DNA of 64,000 nucleotides from the NCBI RefSeq assembly GCF_007830455.1, contig NZ_VLLB01000004.1, positions 434,001 to 498,000 of the forward strand. Direction: 5' to 3'. A program made the translations under genes and the position numbers. A model generated the notes under the pieces. The model searched no databases, was not told where the DNA came from, and saw nothing but the letters and a program-made list of their open reading frames with translations. This stretch comes from Pseudoduganella lurida (GTDB taxonomy: Bacteria; Pseudomonadota; Gammaproteobacteria; Burkholderiales; Burkholderiaceae_D). Shown in pieces: positions 58,464 to 64,000 of this stretch. How positions within the stretch are numbered: the first letter of the stretch is position 1; every line of letters begins with the position of its first letter.

Positions 58464-61253
58464 ATGATTGAGAAAGTCTTGTCTCGCTCCCTGCGCGTAA
58501 TGTTCGCGGGCAGCCTGGCGATGGGCATGCACGCCGCGACCGCGCAGGAAGCCGGCGAGCAGTCCATGCAGCGCGTCGAAATCACCGGCTCGTCCATCAA
58601 GCGCATCGCTGCCGAAGCGTCGCTGCCGGTGCAGTCCTTCAACCAGAAGGACATCAAGAAGACGGGTGTCACCACCGTCACCGATTTCATCCAGCAGATC
58701 CCAGCGATGCAGGGCTTCTCCGTGGCGGCCGATTCGGTCGGCGGCGGCGGTGGCGGCATCACCACGGCATCGATCCACAATATCGGCGAGCAGTACACGC
58801 TGGTGCTGCTGAACGGCCGCCGCATCGCGCCCGCCAACTCCGGCACCACGATCGACCTGAATTCGATTCCCCTGTCGGCCGTCGAGCGCGTGGAAGTGCT
58901 GACCGACGGCGCCTCGGCGCTGTACGGTGCCGACGCCATTGCCGGCGTCGTCAACTTCATCCTGAAGAAGGGTGCCTCCGACTGGCAGATCGATGCCAAG
59001 TACAACCGCCCCGAACGTTCCGGCGGTTCGTCCAATGCGGTTTCCCTGTCCAAGGGCTTCGGCGACATCGACGACGATGGCTACAGCGTGTTCTTCTCCG
59101 CCAGCCACGACGAACAGAAGGCCCTGAAGGCATCGCAGCGTTCGTTCGCCAAGACGGGCATCGTCAACTTCACCGACCCGGCCAACGGCCGTGCGCTGCA
59201 GTTCATCAACGGCTCCAGCCTGGCGCTGCCGGCCAACGCCGCGGTGCGCTACACGGCCGCCAATGGCGACGCCAGCTCGGTCAACCTGAACCCGTACGCG
59301 CTGTCGCACAACGGTGCCTGCGCGCCGATGAATGCCGACTTCTACGGCAACGGCAACTGCTACTTCGACCACGCGTCGACGATCGAGATCAATCCCGAGA
59401 CGAAGCGCGACGGCGTGTTCAGCTCCGGCGAATTCAAGCTGGGCGCCAGCGGCTTCAAGGCGTTCTACGATTTCGCCTTCACCAAGGCCAATGTGCGCTC
59501 CGCGATCGCACCGTTCCCGGCGCAGTTCTCGATCGACCAGGGCTCGGCGCTGTACAACCGCTACGTGGCGCCTTACCTGACGGCCGAACAGGCCGCCGGC
59601 GTGACGAGCGTGACGGCCAACTACCGCCTGATGGAAATGGGCAACCGCACGTACGACTACGGCACCAAGGCCACGCACATCGTTGCCGGCGTCGATGGCA
59701 ATGCCTTCGGCTGGGACGTGAACTCGGCGTTCACCTGGTCGCGCAACCGCCAGACGCAGGACTATGTCAGCGGCTTCCCGGTCGCGGCCAAGTTCGACGC
59801 GGCGATCGACGCGGGCCTGCTCGATCCGTTCACCTATGGCTACGGCGAGATGCCGGAGGCGATGAAGAACACGCTGCTGGGCACCGGCTTCTCCGGCCTG
59901 TACAGCACGCAGACCGTGATCATGAAGGGCTGGGATGCGCGCGGCTCGCGCGAAGCGTTCAAGCTGCCGGGCGGCACGGCGATGCTGGGCGTGGGTGTGG
60001 ACTATCGCGACACCAACTACCAAGTGGCCAACGAGGACGTGGCGAAGAACGCCGAGATCCTGTACGAAAGCCCGAGCATCGACAGCGGCTACCACCGTGC
60101 CAACGCCGGCGCCTACGCCGAGCTGATGATGCCGATCACGAAACAGCTGGAAGTGACGGCCTCCGCGCGTTACGACCGCATCGGCGCGACCAAGGACAAT
60201 GTCGGCGGCGCCAGCTACGGCCAGACCGAAAGCGCCAATACCTGGAAGCTGTCCGGCAAGTACTCGGCCACGAAGAACCTGATGTTCCGCGCCGCGGCCG
60301 GCACCGGCTTCCGCGTCTCCACGATGCAGCAGATCGCCGGCATGCAGGAAGACTGGGGCGTCACGGGCGGCAACTACAACTGCCCGCTGGCCGGCACGAA
60401 CCACCCGCTGGCCTCCTACTGCAACGGCGTGGGCCGCCAGCAGTTCGAAGCGTTCCGCGCGGGTAATGCGGAACTGGCGCCGGAGAAGTCGAAGCAGTGG
60501 TCGATCGGCACCGTGTGGGAACCGCTCAACGGCGTGTCGATGGCGCTGGACCTGTGGCAGGTGGAGATCCGCGACCAGGTCACGGATGTCGCCGAATCGC
60601 AGATCTTCGCGCAGTGGGAAAAGTACGCGAACCTGTACACCACGAAATACGTGGCCTCGACGGGCCGCAACGAGCTGGCGATCGTCTATGCGCCGGTGAA
60701 CATCGGCCGCGCGGAAAGCCGCGGCATCGACTACGACTTCCAGCACCGCATGAACCTGTGGGGCGGCAAGCTGACCAACCGCCTGGCCGGCACCTACCTG
60801 CTGCGTTCGCGCTACACGGAACCGGGCACCAGCGACGAATGGACCAGCAACCTGAACCGCTACAGCAGCAACGACGACGTGGCCTTCCGCCACATCATCC
60901 GCGCCTCGTCGTCGTTCGAGACGAAGCAGTTCACGCACACGCTGACCGCCGCCTACCGCAACGGCTACATCGACAAGCCGCAGACGGAAGACGACTGCGC
61001 CGTGATCGTGGCCGGTTCGCCGGGCGAGTGCTACGCGATCACGCTGCAGGTGCCGAGCTACACCACGTTCGACTACCAGGTGGCGTACCGCCCGATGGCC
61101 AACGTGGAAATCACCGGCGGCATCCTGAACCTGTTCGACCGCGACCCGCCGTTCTCGCTGCGTAACGCCGGTTCGCACCAGGTGGGCTACAACCCGTCGT
61201 ATTCCAGCGCGCTGGGACGGCAGTTCTACCTGTCCGGTTCCTACCGGTTCTGA
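58464..61253 (+). CDS. TonB-dependent receptor C
   Basis: The 929-residue product has MIEKVLSRSLRVMFAGSLAM with Ala cleavage region HAATAQ, then MQRVEITGSSIKRIAAEASL. Its plug differs more (VTDFIQQIPAMQGFSVAADS, a poly-Gly hinge, IHNIGEQYTLVLLNGRRIAP, DGASALYGADAIAGVVNFIL), and the barrel closes with LGRQFYLSGSYRF. It has its own 281-bp upstream region and terminator. The ATG at 58464 is chosen for its signal peptide and similarity to A and B, although only a weak GAAAG precedes it. The ligand is unknown. Confidence 0.92.
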   Translation: MIEKVLSRSLRVMFAGSLAMGMHAATAQEAGEQSMQRVEITGSSIKRIAAEASLPVQSFNQKDIKKTGVTTVTDFIQQIPAMQGFSVAADSVGGGGGGITTASIHNIGEQYTLVLLNGRRIAPANSGTTIDLNSIPLSAVERVEVLTDGASALYGADAIAGVVNFILKKGASDWQIDAKYNRPERSGGSSNAVSLSKGFGDIDDDGYSVFFSASHDEQKALKASQRSFAKTGIVNFTDPANGRALQFINGSSLALPANAAVRYTAANGDASSVNLNPYALSHNGACAPMNADFYGNGNCYFDHASTIEINPETKRDGVFSSGEFKLGASGFKAFYDFAFTKANVRSAIAPFPAQFSIDQGSALYNRYVAPYLTAEQAAGVTSVTANYRLMEMGNRTYDYGTKATHIVAGVDGNAFGWDVNSAFTWSRNRQTQDYVSGFPVAAKFDAAIDAGLLDPFTYGYGEMPEAMKNTLLGTGFSGLYSTQTVIMKGWDARGSREAFKLPGGTAMLGVGVDYRDTNYQVANEDVAKNAEILYESPSIDSGYHRANAGAYAELMMPITKQLEVTASARYDRIGATKDNVGGASYGQTESANTWKLSGKYSATKNLMFRAAAGTGFRVSTMQQIAGMQEDWGVTGGNYNCPLAGTNHPLASYCNGVGRQQFEAFRAGNAELAPEKSKQWSIGTVWEPLNGVSMALDLWQVEIRDQVTDVAESQIFAQWEKYANLYTTKYVASTGRNELAIVYAPVNIGRAESRGIDYDFQHRMNLWGGKLTNRLAGTYLLRSRYTEPGTSDEWTSNLNRYSSNDDVAFRHIIRASSSFETKQFTHTLTAAYRNGYIDKPQTEDDCAVIVAGSPGECYAITLQVPSYTTFDYQVAYRPMANVEITGGILNLFDRDPPFSLRNAGSHQVGYNPSYSSALGRQFYLSGSYRF

Positions 61254-61290
61254 TGGCCTGGCCGGTTCGCCGGTCCTGACGGCCTGATGC

Positions 61291-61316
61291 AAAAACGGCG
61301 CCGCGGCGCCGTTTTT
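61291..61316. terminator. bidirectional intrinsic terminator after TBDR C
   Basis: AAAAACGGCGCCGCGGCGCCGTTTTT is a perfect palindrome with A-run and T-run, so it can stop the receptor transcript and also block transcription coming from aroG. Confidence 0.9.
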
Positions 61317-61344
61317 CATGGGATGTTCCGAAGGCGTTCGAGTC

Positions 61345-61515
61345 ACGGGGTCTGTCCCCGGCAAGAGCTCGCCCGCGCGTCCACCGCCAGCGTCCGCCAG
61401 GGGACTGACCCCGATTTCTGCAACCGCTGCGATGGCGCTGGCCAACATTGGGGGCAGTCCCCTTGTTACCGACAACAACGCATCCCCCCTTGGAGCCTGC
61501 GGGGACAGACCCCAA
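61345..61515. repeat. cluster of four GGGG-N5-CCCC palindromes
   Basis: GGGGTCTGTCCCC (61347-61359), GGGGACTGACCCC (61400-61412), GGGGGCAGTCCCC (61450-61462) and GGGGACAGACCCC (61501-61513) lie about 50 bp apart in the gap between converging receptor and aroG genes. They belong to the same family as the copies at 236-664. No gene is present. Confidence 0.8.
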
Positions 61516-61534
61516 GCGCGCACCGCGGGCCGCC

Positions 61535-62593
61535 TTACTCCCCCTTCAAGCGCCGCGTTCGCACGGCTTCAGCCAGCTGCTCCAGCACCCGCACGCTGGA
61601 CTCCCAGTCGATGCAGCCATCGGTGATCGACTGGCCATAGGTCAGCTCCTTGCCCGGCACCAGATCCTGGCGGCCGCCGACGAGATTCGATTCCACCATC
61701 ACGCCGACGATGCGCGAATCGCCGCCCGCCACCTGGCCGGCAATGTCGGCGCACACGGGCACCTGGTTCTCCGGCTTCTTCGAGCTGTTGGCGTGCGAGG
61801 CGTCGATCATCAGGCGCGCGGCCAGGCCCAGGTTGCCGATGGCCTTGCAGGCCTCTTCCACGCTGGCGGCATCGTAGTTCGGCGTCTTGCCGCCGCGCAG
61901 GATGATGTGGCAGTCCTCGTTGCCGTTGGTGGACACGATGGCCGAGTGGCCGCCCTTCGTCACGGACAGGAAGTGGTGCGGCTGCGAGGCCGCCTTGATG
62001 GCTTCCACGGCGATCTTGATATTGCCGTCCGTGCCGTTCTTGAAGCCGACCGGGCAGGACAGGCCGGAGGCCAGCTCGCGGTGCACCTGCGATTCGGTGG
62101 TGCGGGCGCCAATCGCACCCCAGGAGATCAGGTCGGCGATGTATTGCGGACTGATCACGTCGAGGAACTCGGTGCCGGCCGGCAGGCCCAGCTCGTTGAT
62201 GTCGCGCAGCAGCTCGCGCGCCATGCGCAGGCCATCGTTGATGCGGAAGCTGTTGTCCATGTACGGGTCGTTGATCAGGCCTTTCCAGCCCACCGTCGTG
62301 CGCGGCTTCTCGAAGTACACGCGCATGACGATTTCCAGGTCGCCCTTGAGCTGTTCGCGCAGCGGCGCCAGGCGGCGCGCGTATTCCATTGCCGCTTTCG
62401 GATCGTGGATCGAGCACGGGCCGATGACCACCATCAGGCGGTCGTCCTGGCCGTGCAGGATGCGGTGCAGCGCCACGCGGGCATCGGCAGCCGTGGCGGA
62501 GGCGCTGTCGGTGCAGGGGAATTCGCGGATCAGGTGCGAAGGCGGGGTCAGTTCCTTCATTTCGCGGATGCGCAGATCGTCGGTGCGTTGCAT
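61535..62593 (-). CDS. aroG: 3-deoxy-7-phosphoheptulonate (DAHP) synthase, class I
   Basis: This is the first step of aromatic amino-acid synthesis: phosphoenolpyruvate plus erythrose-4-phosphate gives DAHP. The 352-residue product matches AroG/AroF/AroH: LMVVIGPCSIHDPKAAMEYA, MRVYFEKPRTTVGWKGLIND, PAGTEFLDVISPQYIADLIS, WGAIGARTTESQVHRELASG, PVGFKNGTDGNIKIAVEAI and the metal-binding IDASHANSSKKPENQ. CTGGAGAGCCTC precedes the ATG. The long frame upstream is leader RNA, not protein. Transcription is very likely controlled by the aromatic leader peptide and terminator just upstream. Which amino acid inhibits the enzyme cannot be read here. Confidence 0.96.
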   Translation of the reverse strand: MQRTDDLRIREMKELTPPSHLIREFPCTDSASATAADARVALHRILHGQDDRLMVVIGPCSIHDPKAAMEYARRLAPLREQLKGDLEIVMRVYFEKPRTTVGWKGLINDPYMDNSFRINDGLRMARELLRDINELGLPAGTEFLDVISPQYIADLISWGAIGARTTESQVHRELASGLSCPVGFKNGTDGNIKIAVEAIKAASQPHHFLSVTKGGHSAIVSTNGNEDCHIILRGGKTPNYDAASVEEACKAIGNLGLAARLMIDASHANSSKKPENQVPVCADIAGQVAGGDSRIVGVMVESNLVGGRQDLVPGKELTYGQSITDGCIDWESSVRVLEQLAEAVRTRRLKGE

Positions 62594-62631
62594 GAGGCTC
62601 TCCAGGTAGTGTCGCTTGAAACTGTCGGGGT

Positions 62632-62660
62632 AAAAAAAAACCGCCATCGCTGGCGGTTTC
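62632..62660 (-). terminator. attenuator terminator in the aroG leader
   Basis: On the minus strand AAACCGCCA-GCGA-TGGCGG is followed by nine T, a strong intrinsic terminator lying between the leader peptide and aroG. The segment GGCGGTT inside the leader ORF (62720-62726) is complementary to its 5' arm (AACCGCC) and can form a competing antiterminator. Confidence 0.88.
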
Positions 62661-62697
62661 TGGTATCTGCTGGAACGTTCGCTTTGCTGCTTTTCGC

Positions 62698-62781
62698 TTA
62701 CGTGCACCGGCCTGTACTCAACCGCCTGAAGGCTGGGAGCCAAAAATAAAAGTAGCCGGTAAAGAAAGCGAAGTGGTGCAT
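62698..62781 (-). CDS. aromatic-rich leader peptide of aroG (attenuator)
   Basis: A 27-codon reading frame starts MHHFAFFTGYFYFW and ends at TAA. Nine of 27 codons are Phe, Tyr or Trp, eight of them within residues 4-14. AGGA lies seven bases before the ATG, and a good promoter is placed just upstream. Ribosome stalling at these codons when charged aromatic tRNAs are scarce should free the downstream GGCGGTT segment to block the terminator, letting RNA polymerase reach aroG. The design is that of pheL/trpL leaders in enteric bacteria. The sequence features are plain; the mechanism is inference by analogy. Confidence 0.85.
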   Translation of the reverse strand: MHHFAFFTGYFYFWLPAFRRLSTGRCT

Positions 62782-62803
62782 GAACAGTCCTATAAGTTGA
62801 ATG

Positions 62804-62833
62804 ACTATAACAACAAGATCCGGCGTTTGGCAA
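62804..62833 (-). promoter_or_regulatory. sigma-70-type promoter of the aroG leader
   Basis: On the minus strand TTGCCA (62833-62828), an 18-bp spacer, and TATAGT (62809-62804) each match the consensus at five of six positions. The start point would fall ~15 bp before the leader peptide's ATG. Confidence 0.7.
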
Positions 62834-63398
62834 GCGATTGTGGGCGACACCGGCTACCGGACAGTCGCACGAACCCTATTTCGCGCCGTGTCCGCACGCT
62901 GGCGCGCCCGGCTTTCAGCATGAAATTCTTGCCAAGACGAAAACCTTGTGAATGACTTTCGGAAGAGACGATCACGTTTCGGCAGCCGCAGGAACGCTGG
63001 CAAAAGTCACATTTCGCTGAATATAAATTGGTCGGCAGCGTCGTGCGTTGCGACAGCGAATTTTGATTTAGAGAAATCGCTCTAGCTCTGCAATTCATGG
63101 CGCGTCGTCCGAGCTGCAGCAGAACGTCACCGCGGCCAAGCGCACCAAAAATTTCAGTGAACAAACTATTTTCTGCAAATTCGTCCAAATAACCGTCATC
63201 TACGCCGAACTTGCCTGTTACATTTTGACGCAATTTTTACTTCCAACCCTCCCTCTCTTATGCTGTTTTTGCGTGTGCGCGGGTTGACACCTCCAAATTT
63301 TGTTGCGCACATGAGACATTGCAGTTTCCTAAACTGTTTATCTCCTATATAAGTTCGTCTCTCACGAAAAACATCGGACACCTTCTGGAGAACCACTG
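62834..63398. other. non-coding region between aroG leader and TBDR D
   Basis: About 565 bp with mixed composition and no supported gene. Toward the right end TTGACA at ~63283 and pyrimidine tracts may belong to the receptor D promoter. CTGGAGAACCACTG precedes its ATG. Short frames here lack ribosome sites and family resemblance. Confidence 0.5.
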
Positions 63399-64000
63399 AT
63401 GACCATCAAAATTCGCCCCCTGCCAGGTGGACTGCGCCGGGCTTTCCCGGTGGCAGTGCCACTGTTGATGTCGGTTCTGACCGCTCAGGCACAAACCACC
63501 GAACCTGCTGCCGGCCAGACCGTACAACGGGTCGAAATTACCGGTTCGAACATTCGCCGTTCGCAGGCTGAAACGGCATCGCCGGTTCAGACCGTGAACC
63601 GTGCCGATATCGAAAAATCGGGCAAAACCACCGTCGCCGAACTGCTGCAAACGCTGGCAGTCGACAACTCCGGTTCCGTACCAACCAGCTTCGGCAGCGG
63701 TTTCGCCGCCGGCGCATCGGGTATCTCCCTGCGCGGCCTGGGCGCCCAGTCCACGCTGGTGCTGCTGAACGGCCGCCGCATTGCGCCGTATGGCCTGGCC
63801 GATGACGGCCAGAAAACCTTCGCCGACCTGAACATCATCCCGGCCGAAGCAGTCGAGCGCGTTGAAATCCTGAAAGACGGCGCCTCCGCCATCTACGGTT
63901 CCGATGCCATCGCCGGCGTCGTCAACGTGATCCTGCGCCGCGACTACGTGGGCACCACCGTGCGCGCCAGCCAGGGCCTGTCGAACGAGAAAGATGGCGC
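63399..64000 (+). CDS. TonB-dependent receptor D, N-terminal part (runs off the window)
   Basis: The frame opens at the ATG at 63399 and stays open to the last base, giving 200 residues. There is a signal peptide (RRAFPVAVPLLMSVLTAQAQ), then VQRVEITGSNIRRSQAETAS and a plug domain with VAELLQTLAVDNSGSVPTSF, SLRGLGAQSTLVLLNGRRIA and DGASAIYGSDAIAGVVNVIL. It is the fourth member of the receptor series, related to A and B but with a distinct signal peptide and plug details. The barrel lies outside the window. Confidence 0.9.
   Translation, partial: MTIKIRPLPGGLRRAFPVAVPLLMSVLTAQAQTTEPAAGQTVQRVEITGSNIRRSQAETASPVQTVNRADIEKSGKTTVAELLQTLAVDNSGSVPTSFGSGFAAGASGISLRGLGAQSTLVLLNGRRIAPYGLADDGQKTFADLNIIPAEAVERVEILKDGASAIYGSDAIAGVVNVILRRDYVGTTVRASQGLSNEKDG

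Noticed and set aside
58419..61523. 1034-codon minus-strand frame over TBDR C
   Set aside because: Shadow of the receptor; it also crosses a terminator and several palindromes.
61535..62833. 432-codon version of aroG including the leader
   Set aside because: The extension runs through the terminator and leader peptide; DAHP synthase begins at 62593 with a proper ribosome site.

Overview
The window is GC-rich, densely coded DNA from a betaproteobacterium, most likely Oxalobacteraceae (a Massilia/Duganella/Pseudoduganella-type genome). The grounds are the rimP-nusA-infB-rbfA-truB order, the many large TonB-dependent receptors (TBDRs) with a 'QRVEITGS' N-terminus, the Rhizobium-like rhamnose ABC system, and plant-polysaccharide hydrolases. 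Assignment to genus is inference.

Region 1 (1-20.5 kb) is a rhamnose/pectin (probably rhamnogalacturonan) utilisation locus. A minus-strand set encodes L-rhamnose isomerase, a fused rhamnulose-1-phosphate aldolase/short-chain dehydrogenase, a GH28 polygalacturonase-type enzyme, a GH105/GH88-type unsaturated uronyl hydrolase and rhamnose mutarotase. A divergent plus-strand operon encodes a DeoR regulator, a four-gene sugar ABC importer and a rhamnulokinase. Downstream lie a two-domain GH43-type enzyme and a 1087-residue TBDR. The logic is outer-membrane uptake, periplasmic cleavage to rhamnose, ABC import, then phosphorylation, isomerisation and aldol cleavage. The far left end holds the tail of an esterase-like alpha/beta hydrolase and a degenerate tandem repeat that contains copies of the rhaM 3' end and strong palindromes.

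Region 2 (20.5-35.5 kb) holds typA, an orphan cytoplasmic hybrid histidine kinase, and a partial type VI secretion (T6SS) island. The island contains tssE, tssF, tssG, vgrG, a Tle3-like phospholipase effector, a Tla3-like (DUF2875) adaptor candidate and a PAAR tip protein. Base composition becomes visibly AT-rich across the effector/adaptor junction.

Region 3 (35.6-48 kb) is housekeeping on the minus strand: rimP-nusA-infB-rbfA-truB, scpB-rluB, glucokinase, and a DedA membrane protein fused to a rhodanese domain. Region 4 (48-64 kb) has a peptide-type ABC transporter (two permeases and a fused double ATPase, no binding protein), four related TBDRs (the last cut by the window end), and the DAHP synthase gene aroG.

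The most notable signal is upstream of aroG: a promoter, a 27-codon leader peptide packed with Phe/Tyr/Trp codons, an antiterminator-capable segment and a strong intrinsic terminator. Together they form a complete transcription attenuator for aromatic amino-acid synthesis. Other second-look items are the rhaM-tail repeat, the window-wide 13-bp palindrome family, two arrays of tandem in-frame stop codons, a terminator hairpin inside the GH43 signal-peptide codons, and the T6SS lipase module with no recognisable immunity gene.
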